This document shows positions 7,795 through 16,414 of a stretch of 63,416 bases of DNA, piece after piece; the stretch's first letter is position 1; each line of letters starts with the position of its first letter. The notes beneath the pieces were generated by a model that was given only the letters and a program-made list of their open reading frames with translations, made no database searches and was not told where the DNA came from. Position numbers and translations under genes: made by a program. This DNA is from Flavobacteriaceae bacterium (GTDB lineage Bacteria > Bacteroidota > Bacteroidia > Flavobacteriales > Weeksellaceae): contig JAAYKY010000010.1 of NCBI GenBank assembly GCA_012522185.1, positions 1 to 63,416 of the forward strand, in the 5' to 3' direction.

Positions 7795-9927
7795 TTAATC
7801 TTCTATTTCTTCGGAGTTTTCCGAGTCATTTACCTCTTGGTCGAAATCAATCCGATGTAATTTTCTCAATTTGATTTCGGTATCGGTCAATCGTGAACGT
7901 TTTTCTTCGATTTGTTTGTAAACGTCTTTCAGTAATGGGCTATTGGCATCTGCATTGGCAAAGAATCCAACGTTGGTTTCCAGTTGGTTGATTTCTTTTT
8001 CTAGCTCATCAATTAGTTTACGCGCTTTTCGGATCTCATCATCGAGTAGTCGTTCGTCATGTCCGGACTTGATTTGATCTACCAAAGAAGCCATTCTGAA
8101 ATCTTGAATTTCATTTTCAGTCAATCCCAGCGATTTTACTTTTTCACTGATGATTTTATTGAATTCTGAATTGATGTTCATTTTAGAAGCGGGAACTTTT
8201 CCGATACTGTTCCAGCGAACATTGAAATCATTGATGGCATCTAGGTTTTCTTGTAAATTCTCCGTTAATTCAAAAGTTTTTACTTCATTTAGGAGTTCTT
8301 CTTTTTTTACTAAATTTTCTTCGAACTGCTGATTGGCCTGATTGCCTCTTTCTTTATAATTATCAAAGAATTTATTACATGCATCCTTAAATTCTTTCCA
8401 AATTGAGTCGGAATATTTCCTAGGAACATGTCCGATTTTCTTCCAATCGGCTTGGATCCTTTTTATAACCTGAACTGAAGCATTCCAATCGGTGCTGTCG
8501 GCATGTTCTTTGGCGATTCGAAGCAATTCTTGTTTCTTTTCCAGATTGGTTTGTTGTTCGGTTTTCAGGGATTTATAGAATTCATTTTTGGCGTGGTTAA
8601 AATCACGTGTGGCTGCTTTGAATTCGTCCCACATTTTCTGGTTTACTTCTTTGGGAACTCTTCCTACTGCCAAGAAGTTTTCACGGAGTGCATTCAGTCT
8701 TTTGATACCGGATTGCCATTCGCCGTGTGATTTTTTATCGGCATTTTCGGTAAGTGCTTTTATATTGTCAAGAATTTCTCGTTTCTTTTTCAGATTTTCT
8801 TCTTGTTCGGCTTTGATTTTTTCACCGAGTTCCGATTTTCTATCATGGATTTTATGTGTCAGCTCTTTAAACCTTTGCCAAGTTGGTTCGCGAAGTTCTT
8901 CTGCCACCGGCACGGCTTCTTCTTTCCAAAGTCTGTGTAGGTATTGAAGTTCGTTGAGTGCTTTCTGAACATTTTCTTCTTCAACCAATTCTTCTGCACG
9001 TTTGATGATGGACTCGCGCACCTGTAAATTGTGTGCATAGTCCATTTCTCGAAGTTCTTTGTTTAAATTCAGGTATTCATAGAAATTATCCAAATGGTGG
9101 AAATAAGTTCTAAAAACATTTCCGGCTTGGGCTTTTGGGATAGGGCCTGCATTGTGCCATCTTGTTTTTAGCTGACGGAATGTTGTGAATATATTTGAAC
9201 TCTCATCTACTGTGTCCTGATAAAGAGCTTTTAATTCATCGATGATTTGAAGGCGTTCTTTTAGATTTTCTTGTTGTGATTTTTCCTGCTCTTTGTAGAA
9301 TGCATCAAGTTGTTTTCGATAATCATTGAAAACGGCGTTGAATTCTCTTCTTTGGGGATTGTCATAATGGAAATCGGTTTCTTCACCGCCTGCTTCTACA
9401 AAAGCCTCTTTTTTGGTGTTTTCATCCTCTTCCAATTGCTTTTTCACGGCGTCACGAATCTGATGGAAATGTTCCCTTAGTTTTCTTGCCGGGTGATTTC
9501 TTAGCAATTCTTTTGCTTCCCCGATGAGTACGGTCAAAGGAAGTTCATCATAATTTTTAATTGGAATTTCTTCTTCGTGTGCGTCTTCGCTCTCCTCAGA
9601 TTCTTCACCATTGGATTCGGATTTGTAATCATCCGACTCTTTGGACTGAGCTGATTGAAGCTTGTCAGAAGTTTCTTCTTTCGACTCATTTTGAATTTCG
9701 GTTTGCTCCGCTTTAGGAGTTTCTTCCTGAGTTTCCGATGGGGTAGCTTCTTCTTGAGAAATTGTTTCTTCTGAAGTTTTTTCAGGAGCATCGGTGGATT
9801 TTTCCTTGCTTAGTCCCTGCTTATCTGCTTCATTGTCAGTTGATTCTTCAGGGTTTTCAAGGGGATTTAATTTTTTATCGTTTTCTCCATCTGCTCCATT
9901 GTGCAGGTTATCCAATTCAGTTGTCAT
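7795..9927 (-). CDS. DUF349 repeat protein with acidic N-terminus
   Basis: 710 aa. Residues 1-130 are extremely rich in E, S, T and K (disordered, acidic). From about 140 onward there are several DUF349 repeats, each an alpha-helical unit with a conserved tryptophan, for example FRQLKTRWHNAGPIPKA, WKKIGHVPRKYSDSIW and FNVRWNSIGKVPASK. The C-terminus is a further coiled coil. The function is unknown; the fold suggests an elongated cytoplasmic scaffold. No signal peptide. It has its own promoter overlapping the end of aroE, and a strong terminator. Confidence 0.88.
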   Translation of the reverse strand: MTTELDNLHNGADGENDKKLNPLENPEESTDNEADKQGLSKEKSTDAPEKTSEETISQEEATPSETQEETPKAEQTEIQNESKEETSDKLQSAQSKESDDYKSESNGEESEESEDAHEEEIPIKNYDELPLTVLIGEAKELLRNHPARKLREHFHQIRDAVKKQLEEDENTKKEAFVEAGGEETDFHYDNPQRREFNAVFNDYRKQLDAFYKEQEKSQQENLKERLQIIDELKALYQDTVDESSNIFTTFRQLKTRWHNAGPIPKAQAGNVFRTYFHHLDNFYEYLNLNKELREMDYAHNLQVRESIIKRAEELVEEENVQKALNELQYLHRLWKEEAVPVAEELREPTWQRFKELTHKIHDRKSELGEKIKAEQEENLKKKREILDNIKALTENADKKSHGEWQSGIKRLNALRENFLAVGRVPKEVNQKMWDEFKAATRDFNHAKNEFYKSLKTEQQTNLEKKQELLRIAKEHADSTDWNASVQVIKRIQADWKKIGHVPRKYSDSIWKEFKDACNKFFDNYKERGNQANQQFEENLVKKEELLNEVKTFELTENLQENLDAINDFNVRWNSIGKVPASKMNINSEFNKIISEKVKSLGLTENEIQDFRMASLVDQIKSGHDERLLDDEIRKARKLIDELEKEINQLETNVGFFANADANSPLLKDVYKQIEEKRSRLTDTEIKLRKLHRIDFDQEVNDSENSEEIED

Positions 9928-9950
9928 AACGCGTTTTTCTTTTAGATTAA

Positions 9951-9981
9951 CAAATCTAATAAATCATAAGCGATTTACAAA
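9951..9981 (-). promoter_or_regulatory. Promoter of the DUF349 gene
   Basis: On the minus strand, TTTG (9978-9981), 19 bp, TAGATTTG (9951-9958). The upstream box lies inside the last codons of aroE. An inverted repeat TTAGATT/AATCTAA (9942-9948 with 9953-9959) overlaps the -7 box and could bind a regulator or attenuate. Confidence 0.6.
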
Positions 9982-10700
9982 GATTGGCTCCAAATTTCCC
10001 AAGATTTTTCTGCCTGCAAAACAAGCATTTCGTAACCATTTTTGATTTTGGCACCTTTGATTTCTCCTAACTGAAGAAATTTTGTTTTTTCGGGATTGTA
10101 AATTAAATCGTAAAGCAAATGAGAAGTGGTGATAAATTGATAAGGAATATCGGGTGATGCTTCTAAATCCGGGAAAGTTCCCACGGGTGTACAATTGATG
10201 ATCAATGGATGCTCGGAAATAATTTCCTTGTCTAAATCTGGAAATCTCAATTCGCCTTTTCTTGTAACTGATTGATAATCAATTTCGAGTTTCGTTAAAA
10301 TAAATTTCACCGCTTTGGCCGCACCGCCATCACCCAAAATCAATGCTTTCTGATGGTGTTTTTCGAGCAAGGGCTTGAGTGAATTTTCAAAACCAAAGGC
10401 GTCCGTATTGAAACCGATTTTTTTATTGTTTTGAATTTTCACGCAATTCACTGCGCCAATTTTTTGAGCTTCCGGACTTAATTCGTCCAAATAAGGAATT
10501 ATTTCTTCTTTGTAGGGAATCGTCACATTGAAGCCTTTCAACTCTTTCGTTTGAAATAATTCTTCAACTTCTGAAATTGACTTTAAATCAAATAATTGAT
10601 ACGTCGAATTGGTGATGTTTGCTTTTCGGAATTTATCGTGGAAATGCGATTCGGAAAAGGAATAAGCGATGTTTTTTCCTATGAGTCCAAAGTTTTTCAC
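9975..10700 (-). CDS. aroE: Shikimate 5-dehydrogenase
   Basis: 241 aa, NADP-dependent reduction of 3-dehydroshikimate in the chorismate pathway. Visible motifs are SFSESHFHDKFR at the substrate site (about 14-25), NVTIPYKE with the catalytic lysine (about 58-65), the aspartate in NTDAFGFENS (about 98-107) and the nucleotide-binding GDGGAAKAV (about 122-130). It is shorter than the E. coli enzyme (272 aa), as is typical of Bacteroidota. It overlaps the dedA stop by ATGA, so it is translated together with the upstream dedA gene. Confidence 0.92.
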   Translation of the reverse strand: MKNFGLIGKNIAYSFSESHFHDKFRKANITNSTYQLFDLKSISEVEELFQTKELKGFNVTIPYKEEIIPYLDELSPEAQKIGAVNCVKIQNNKKIGFNTDAFGFENSLKPLLEKHHQKALILGDGGAAKAVKFILTKLEIDYQSVTRKGELRFPDLDKEIISEHPLIINCTPVGTFPDLEASPDIPYQFITTSHLLYDLIYNPEKTKFLQLGEIKGAKIKNGYEMLVLQAEKSWEIWSQSL

Positions 10701-11395
10701 CTGTTTCTGAATTCTTTTATTCGCTTAATTTTCTTAACTCTTTCGATTCGAGTTTTGATGATTTTTGTAATGGTCGGCAAGTTTGCTAATACGATGATGG
10801 CAATAATGAATTTTCCTAAATTCTGTTCGACAAAACTAAATTGACCTAAAAAATAGCCGATTAATGTAATTCCTCCCACCCACACGGTTGCGCCAATGAA
10901 ACTATACAATAGAAAAACCCTGTATTTTAAATGTAAAGTTCCGCAAACAAAAGGAATGAGTGTGCGAATCACCGGTGTGAAACGAGCAATAATAATGGCA
11001 TTTCTTCCATTTTTTTTAAAAATCCTCATCGCTCTTTTCAGGTATTTCTTTTTGTAAAAACGAGAATCTTCTTTTTGCAAAATCCATTTCCCAAACCTTC
11101 TACCTACCAGGTAATTCAGGTTATCTCCTAAAAGCGCTCCAAGCATCAAAAGTGGAATCAGAATTTCAATCTGTAAACTATTGTCTTTGCTGGCTGCAAT
11201 CATTCCCAATGCAAAAAGTAAGGCATCGCCAGGAAGAAAGGCGGTGAAAAATATCAGAAATATCAATCCTGTTTCGGCAAATATCTGTAGAAATAATAGG
11301 AGATAAATCCAATTTCCGTATTCGTCGAATAAATGTTTTATTACTTTATCAGGTCGACTGACAAAACCAGTTATAGCATCAAAAATTTCTTGCAT
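10697..11395 (-). CDS. DedA family membrane protein
   Basis: 232 aa inner membrane protein with about five hydrophobic segments. The family motif FLPGDALLFALG is at about 54-65, and the conserved arginine motif RFTPVIRTLIPFVCG is at about 137-151. DedA proteins are linked to recycling of lipid carriers and membrane homeostasis. The C-terminus is strongly basic (RIERVKKIKRIKEFRNR). It lies 32 bp downstream of murA and overlaps aroE. Co-transcription with murA fits a cell-envelope role, since some DedA members return undecaprenyl phosphate across the membrane. Confidence 0.88.
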   Translation of the reverse strand: MQEIFDAITGFVSRPDKVIKHLFDEYGNWIYLLLFLQIFAETGLIFLIFFTAFLPGDALLFALGMIAASKDNSLQIEILIPLLMLGALLGDNLNYLVGRRFGKWILQKEDSRFYKKKYLKRAMRIFKKNGRNAIIIARFTPVIRTLIPFVCGTLHLKYRVFLLYSFIGATVWVGGITLIGYFLGQFSFVEQNLGKFIIAIIVLANLPTITKIIKTRIERVKKIKRIKEFRNR

Positions 11396-11427
11396 CTAAG
11401 GGTGTTTCGGCTAGGAATCTACAAAAA

Positions 11428-12741
11428 TCAAGCCCGAACGATATCGGCGCCAATTGCGCGGAGTCGGGTGTCAATTTGCTCGTAACCTCTGTCAATTTGT
11501 TCAATATTGTGAATAATACTTTTTCCTTTTGCTGAAAGTGCAGCGATGAGAAGCGCAATTCCTGCTCGGATATCGGGCGAACTCATTGTGGTCCCACGCA
11601 AAGGCGTTTCGTGGTTCAGTCCGATTACGGTGGCTCGGTGCGGATCGCAAAGGATGATTTGAGCGCCCATATCAATTAATTTGTCCACAAAAAACAATCG
11701 GCTTTCAAACATTTTTTGATGAACCAAAACGCTTCCTTTTGCTTGTGTGGCAATTACCAAAACGATACTCAACAAATCCGGTGTAAAACCAGGCCAAGGC
11801 GCGTCTGAAACGGTAAGAATGGAACCGTCCATAAATTTCTGGATTTTATAATGTTCCTGTGCGGGAATGTATATATCGTCGTTTTGTTTTTCCAATTGAA
11901 TGCCGAGTTTTCGGAAAACATCGGGGATGACGCCTAAATTGTCCCAAGACACATCTTTTATGGTCAGTTCCGATTTGGTCATGGCGGCCAATCCAATCCA
12001 AGAACCAATTTCAATCATATCGGGTAAAACGGTGTGCTCCGTTCCAGAGAGTTCTTCTACGCCTTCGATGGTCAATAAATTGGAGCCAATTCCTTCTATT
12101 TTTGCGCCCATCCGGACGAGCATTTTGCATAATTGTTGAAGATAAGGTTCACAGGCGGCATTGTAAATCGTTGTTTTTCCTTTGGCCAAAACAGCCGCCA
12201 TCACGATGTTGGCCGTTCCGGTTACAGAAGCTTCTTCCAATAACATATAAGTACCTTGAAGTGGTTTTCCGTTTTCAAGTTCTACACCGTAGAAATCTTC
12301 TCCTTCTTCGAATCGGTATTTTGCGCCTAAGTTGATGAATCCTTGGAAATGTGTATCCAAACGTCTTCGTCCTATTTTGTCTCCACCGGGTTTGGGCATA
12401 TAGGCCTTTCCATATTTGGCGAGAAGCGGTCCCATCAGCATAATGGATCCACGAAGTGCAGCTCCGTCTTTTTTGAATTCTTTGGTTTGGAGATAATCCA
12501 TTTGGATATTATCGGCTTGAAAGGTATAATCTCCTTTGGCATTTTTCTGTACTTTCACGCCCAAATCTTCCAGGATTTCAATCAATCGGTTTACATCGCG
12601 GATGTCGGGAATATTTTTAATCCGAACCGGTTCGGTTGTTAAAAGTACAGCGCACAAAATTTGAAGCACTTCATTTTTTGCGCCTTGGGGAATGATTTCG
12701 CCACTGAGACGATTTCCTCCTCTGATTTCAAATACGGACAT
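11428..12741 (-). CDS. murA: UDP-N-acetylglucosamine 1-carboxyvinyltransferase
   Basis: 437 aa, first committed step of peptidoglycan synthesis (enolpyruvyl transfer to UDP-GlcNAc). The N-terminus shows GGNRLSGEIIPQGAKNEVLQI with the catalytic lysine of the KN pair. The active-site loop reads KPGGDKIGRRRLDTH at about 118-132: where E. coli has the fosfomycin-reactive Cys115 there is Asp, predicting intrinsic insensitivity to fosfomycin at the target. Overall length is slightly longer than in E. coli (419 aa). It is preceded after 9 bp by the DUF4290 gene, probably the first gene of a DUF4290-murA-dedA-aroE transcript. Confidence 0.96.
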   Translation of the reverse strand: MSVFEIRGGNRLSGEIIPQGAKNEVLQILCAVLLTTEPVRIKNIPDIRDVNRLIEILEDLGVKVQKNAKGDYTFQADNIQMDYLQTKEFKKDGAALRGSIMLMGPLLAKYGKAYMPKPGGDKIGRRRLDTHFQGFINLGAKYRFEEGEDFYGVELENGKPLQGTYMLLEEASVTGTANIVMAAVLAKGKTTIYNAACEPYLQQLCKMLVRMGAKIEGIGSNLLTIEGVEELSGTEHTVLPDMIEIGSWIGLAAMTKSELTIKDVSWDNLGVIPDVFRKLGIQLEKQNDDIYIPAQEHYKIQKFMDGSILTVSDAPWPGFTPDLLSIVLVIATQAKGSVLVHQKMFESRLFFVDKLIDMGAQIILCDPHRATVIGLNHETPLRGTTMSSPDIRAGIALLIAALSAKGKSIIHNIEQIDRGYEQIDTRLRAIGADIVRA

Positions 12742-12750
12742 TATTCGGAA

Positions 12751-13383
12751 TTATTTGTGTTTGGATTTATTACGATTATTGTTTTGTGTGTTTTTATGTT
12801 TACGGTTTTTGTGAGCATGATTACTGCTTCCCGCCATCAATCTTTCGCTCGGCAATAAAACTTCCTCAGAATTCCGCAAATCAAAAACTCCGTCTGAAAG
12901 TTCATATAAATGATTAAAAATCGTTTGATCTTCCACGGTATCCTTGTTCCACAACAGATAGCATTTTTTCATATGGTTGGCGATGACCATCACCAAACCT
13001 TCCTGTTTGTCGCCTTCCCATTCTTTGGCGACTTTGATCATGCTTCTGATATTTTTCCCGTAATATTTATACTTGTATTCGTCTTTGGGGTAACGAACTT
13101 TGTTGGGTTTACTGTAAACCTGATCAGCTGTGGGTTTGGGGTAGGGTGAGTTCACATCCAGTTGGAATTTGGACATGATGTACAATTGATCCCAAAGTTT
13201 ATGCTGAAAATCGGGAACATCACGCAAATGCGGATTGAGTTCTCCCATTACTTCAATTATGATTTTTGCAAACCCATTTCTTTCTTCATCATCTTCTATT
13301 GTGAGGCAATGATCCACCATTTCTTGTATGTGGCGGCCGTATTCGGGAATAATTAAGGGTTTTCTTGCGGTATTGTATTCCAT
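12751..13383 (-). CDS. DUF4290 domain protein
   Basis: 210 aa conserved protein of Bacteroidota with no known function. The N-terminus (MEYNTARKPLIIPEYGRHIQEMV) is the family hallmark. The middle is mixed helix-strand, and the last 25 residues are a basic, asparagine/histidine-rich tail (HKNRKHKNTQNNNRN) that could bind nucleic acid. No signal peptide. The constant position just upstream of murA suggests a housekeeping link, but this is only context. A -7 box (TATTTTTG, minus strand 13403-13410) lies about 20 bp upstream of the ATG. Confidence 0.82.
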   Translation of the reverse strand: MEYNTARKPLIIPEYGRHIQEMVDHCLTIEDDEERNGFAKIIIEVMGELNPHLRDVPDFQHKLWDQLYIMSKFQLDVNSPYPKPTADQVYSKPNKVRYPKDEYKYKYYGKNIRSMIKVAKEWEGDKQEGLVMVIANHMKKCYLLWNKDTVEDQTIFNHLYELSDGVFDLRNSEEVLLPSERLMAGSSNHAHKNRKHKNTQNNNRNKSKHK

Positions 13384-13511
13384 TTTAAATTTTGAATGTT
13401 CACAAAAATACGATATCTGAAATTAAATATCTTTGTTTAACAAAAAATTATAGGTTTTATAATCTTCCCGTCAGAAAAAAATATTTTAAAAACGGATGAA
13501 TTTCAATAAAA

Positions 13512-14738
13512 TTAGGCAACTGATTCCAATCTCTTCTTCAGAGAAGTCAGAAACTGCGAAGCCAGAGCGCCGTCAATCACTCTGTGGTCATAGGAAAGCG
13601 AAAGCATCATCATTTTACAAACGGCTAATTCTTCTTTTCCGTCTTTGAAGATTATACCTGCTCCGGATCGGATTTCGCCCAAAGCCAAAACGGCAACCTG
13701 CGGACGGGAAATAATCGGCGTTCCGGCCAAACTTCCAAAAATACCGGTATTACTTACCGTAAAAGTCGTATCCTGAATGTCGGACGACTTCAGCTTGTTG
13801 GATTTGGCATTGTTCCCAATTAAATTCACGTTTTCAATGATTTCTTTCAGACTTAAATCATTGACTTTCTTTATGTTTGGAACAATCAGATTTCCGTCGT
13901 GCAAAGCCGTGGCAAATCCCAGATTGATGTCGTTTTTGATGATTAATTCATCTTCATTCATCCAGGCATTGAACTTCGGAAATTCAACTAAAGTTTCGAT
14001 GACCGCTTTCATGATGAAATGCGTATAAGTTACTTTCACACCGTTTTCTTTCTGGAAATCTTCTTTGATTTTTTCACGGTGATTGACCAAATTCGACACA
14101 TTGACTTCCGAAAAAGTCGTCACGTGTGGAATGATTTGGTAGGAAGTCTGCAAATGTTCCGCAGCAATTTGTCGGATTCTCGGCAAAGACTCGACTTTAT
14201 CTTCGGGTTGGATGTTCAGATTTAATTTGGTCGAAAGCTTTTGTTGAATTGGTTTTTCGTCCTTTTTAAGGAATTTTAAAATATCGGCTTTGCGAATTCT
14301 CCCGTTTTCTCCCGTCGGTTTGATTTGCTTTAAATCTTCGATTTCTAATCCGTTTTCGGCGGCGATTCTCCGAACTACGGGCGATAGAAAAGATTTTCCG
14401 TCCAATGATTTGGTTTCCAATAATTCAATATGGGATTCGGTTGAAGTCGTTTCGGTTTCTTTGATTTCAAATTTTTCGGTATGTACAATTGTATCGGCCG
14501 AAACTTCCATAACCGCAATCGGATGACCGACTTTCACTTCCTCTCCTTCCTGAACCAGAATTTCTTTGAGAATTCCTTCGTATTCGGACGGCAAATCGCT
14601 GTCCACTTTGTCCGTACCGATGGTAACGAACAATTCATCTTTGGCGATTTTATCACCGGGGTTTTTCAACCAGTCTGTAATGGTCGCTTCCATTACGCTT
14701 TCGCCCATTTTGGGAAGGAGAATTTGGATTTCTTTCAT
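13512..14738 (-). CDS. 2-oxoacid dehydrogenase dihydrolipoamide acyltransferase (E2)
   Basis: 408 aa. An N-terminal lipoyl domain (1-75) has the lipoylated lysine in GTDKVDSDLPS (about 43). A peripheral subunit-binding domain lies at about 117-155 (LSPVVRRIAAENGLEIEDL). The C-terminal acyltransferase domain ends with the catalytic SYDHRVIDGALA. The KVDSDLPS form is common for Bacteroidota E2 proteins annotated as branched-chain or general 2-oxoacid dehydrogenase. No E1 or E3 genes are adjacent, so substrate assignment (branched-chain, pyruvate or 2-oxoglutarate) remains open. Confidence 0.9.
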   Translation of the reverse strand: MKEIQILLPKMGESVMEATITDWLKNPGDKIAKDELFVTIGTDKVDSDLPSEYEGILKEILVQEGEEVKVGHPIAVMEVSADTIVHTEKFEIKETETTSTESHIELLETKSLDGKSFLSPVVRRIAAENGLEIEDLKQIKPTGENGRIRKADILKFLKKDEKPIQQKLSTKLNLNIQPEDKVESLPRIRQIAAEHLQTSYQIIPHVTTFSEVNVSNLVNHREKIKEDFQKENGVKVTYTHFIMKAVIETLVEFPKFNAWMNEDELIIKNDINLGFATALHDGNLIVPNIKKVNDLSLKEIIENVNLIGNNAKSNKLKSSDIQDTTFTVSNTGIFGSLAGTPIISRPQVAVLALGEIRSGAGIIFKDGKEELAVCKMMMLSLSYDHRVIDGALASQFLTSLKKRLESVA

Positions 14739-14741
14739 TTC

Positions 14742-14821
14742 TTGAAGTATTAAGTATTAAGTATTAAGTATCAAGTATTAAGACTTTTCTTATGTCTATA
14801 TCTTGTTACTTAATACTTCAA
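14742..14821. repeat. Heptamer tandem repeat flanked by a 14-bp inverted repeat
   Basis: Five consecutive AAGTATT-type heptamers (14745-14779, the fourth with a C) follow the sequence TTGAAGTATTAAGT (14742-14755), whose exact reverse complement occurs at 14808-14821. The structure sits between the acyl-CoA dehydrogenase stop codon and the E2 start, on the path of minus-strand transcription. It can fold into alternative hairpins. Confidence 0.7.
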
Positions 14822-14826
14822 TCTAA

Positions 14827-15987
14827 TTATTCAAACGCATTGATTCCTGTAATGTCATTTCCGGTAATTAGCAAATGGATATCATGGGTTCCTTCGTAAG
14901 TGATAACGGACTCTAAATTAGCGGCGTGGCGCATCATCGGATAATCCCCTACGATTCCCATTCCTCCTAAAATCTGACGCGATTCACGTGCGATATCCAA
15001 TGCCATTCTCACGTTGTTTCGTTTTGCCATGGAAATCTGAGCCGGCGTTGCTTTGTCTTCGTTTTTCAAAGTTCCTAAACGCCAAGCCAATAATTGAGCT
15101 TTGGTAATTTCGGTGATAAATTCGGCTAATTTCTTTTGTTGCAATTGATAAGAAGCAATGGGTTTTCCGAATTGAAATCTTTCCAGCGAATATTTCAAAG
15201 CGACTTCATAACAATCAATGGCAGCGCCAATGACGCCCCAGCTGATTCCGTATCGCGCCGAATTTAAACAAGAAAGCGGGCCTCTCAAACTGTTTACGAG
15301 TGGGAAAACATTTTCTTTTGGAACTTCAACATTTTCAAAAACCAATTCTCCTGTTTTGGAAGCGCGAAGCGACCATTTGTTGTGGGTTTCAGGCGTTGAA
15401 AAACCTTCCATTCCACGTTCGACAACCATTCCGCGGATTTTTCCTTCTTCATCTCTTGCCCATACCACTGCGATATCGGCGATTGGAGAATTGGTAATCC
15501 ACATTTTGGCTCCATTTAAAACATAATGAGAACCTTTGTCTCTAATTCTTGTTTCCATTCCAGCCGGATTGGAACCGTGGTTGGGTTCCGTAAGTCCGAA
15601 ACAACCAATCATTTCGCCTGTGGCTAATTGAGGCAAATATTTTCTTTTTTGTTCTTCCGAACCAAAAGTAAAAATAGGATACATCACCAAAGAAGATTGA
15701 ACAGAAGCGGCCGAACGAACGGCACTGTCACCGGCTTCGAGTTCTTGCATAATCAATCCATAAGAAATTTGGTCTAATCCTGCACCGCCGTATTCTTCCG
15801 GAATATAAGGCCCCAAAGCACCGATGGCACCCAGTTTGGGCATTAAACCAGGGATATCGGTATGGTTGTGGGCAGCTTCGTCAATCACAGGTTTTATTTC
15901 CTGGTTTACGAATTCGTGTACACTTTGCTGAACGAGTTTATTTTCTTCGGTTAGTAAATCTTCTATTTTAAAATAATCGGTTGTCAT
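14827..15987 (-). CDS. Glutaryl-CoA dehydrogenase-type acyl-CoA dehydrogenase
   Basis: 386 aa FAD enzyme. The N-terminal helical domain contains GALGPYIPEEYGGAGLDQISYG, and the middle has CFGLTEPNHGSNPAGMETR (about 130-148). The catalytic base is in TYEGTHDIH near residue 366, the pattern of glutaryl-CoA dehydrogenase rather than ordinary fatty-acyl enzymes. It oxidatively decarboxylates glutaryl-CoA to crotonyl-CoA, late in lysine degradation. This fits the L-lysine 6-transaminase encoded at 34 kb. A -7 box (TACTTTTG, minus strand 16008-16015) lies upstream. Confidence 0.88.
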   Translation of the reverse strand: MTTDYFKIEDLLTEENKLVQQSVHEFVNQEIKPVIDEAAHNHTDIPGLMPKLGAIGALGPYIPEEYGGAGLDQISYGLIMQELEAGDSAVRSAASVQSSLVMYPIFTFGSEEQKRKYLPQLATGEMIGCFGLTEPNHGSNPAGMETRIRDKGSHYVLNGAKMWITNSPIADIAVVWARDEEGKIRGMVVERGMEGFSTPETHNKWSLRASKTGELVFENVEVPKENVFPLVNSLRGPLSCLNSARYGISWGVIGAAIDCYEVALKYSLERFQFGKPIASYQLQQKKLAEFITEITKAQLLAWRLGTLKNEDKATPAQISMAKRNNVRMALDIARESRQILGGMGIVGDYPMMRHAANLESVITYEGTHDIHLLITGNDITGINAFE

Positions 15988-16116
15988 TATGCTAATTTTT
16001 ATGCTTGCAAAAGTAATGAGAAATTGTGAAAGAAAGTATTTCAGAGATTTTTATTCTTTTATAAAATTTAATTCCTCCAAGAGGAGATTTATTTTTTGAA
16101 AATTGCATTAGAATAA

Positions 16117-16143
16117 TTTTTACGTAAAAAAATATTATCTTTG
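16117..16143 (+). promoter_or_regulatory. Promoter and palindromic operator of the PIN toxin-antitoxin operon
   Basis: A -7 box TATCTTTG (16136-16143) is directly preceded by a perfect 14-bp palindrome centred on TACGTA (16117-16130). The palindrome occupies the spacer, where a ribbon-helix-helix antitoxin would bind for autorepression. No clear -33 box is seen at the usual distance. Confidence 0.45.
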
Positions 16144-16159
16144 TCGTATAGTTTGAATT

Positions 16160-16414
16160 ATGGACGCAAAAATTACATTATCATTTGACAAAGAGGTTAT
16201 TAGCCAAGCCAAAGAATTCGCGGAAATAAACGGAATCAGTTTATCGCGACTCACGGAGTTCATTTACAGACAAATGACTTCCAAAAACTATAAAACGCTC
16301 GATGATTTACCGATTGCGGACTGGGTCAATATGGTTGCAGAAGAACGTCCCGAGTACGGAAAGCCTATTTCCCGGAAAAAGATGAAATCTGAATTTTTTG
16401 ATTCTAAAAAATGA
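16160..16414 (+). CDS. Antitoxin, ribbon-helix-helix (DUF6364-like)
   Basis: 84 aa. The N-terminal 50 residues (ITLSFDKEVISQAKEFAEINGISLSRLTEFIYRQM) fit a ribbon-helix-helix DNA-binding domain of the DUF6364 type. The basic C-terminal part (RKKMKSEFFDSKK) would wrap the toxin. Its stop codon overlaps the start of the PIN gene by ATGA, the usual antitoxin-first arrangement. It probably represses its own promoter through the palindrome just upstream. Confidence 0.8.
   Translation: MDAKITLSFDKEVISQAKEFAEINGISLSRLTEFIYRQMTSKNYKTLDDLPIADWVNMVAEERPEYGKPISRKKMKSEFFDSKK

Noticed and set aside
13420-13440. Plus-strand -7 box TATCTTTG at 13428-13435
   Set aside because: It has no -33 partner at the right distance and no plus-strand gene downstream until well beyond; probably chance in AT-rich DNA.
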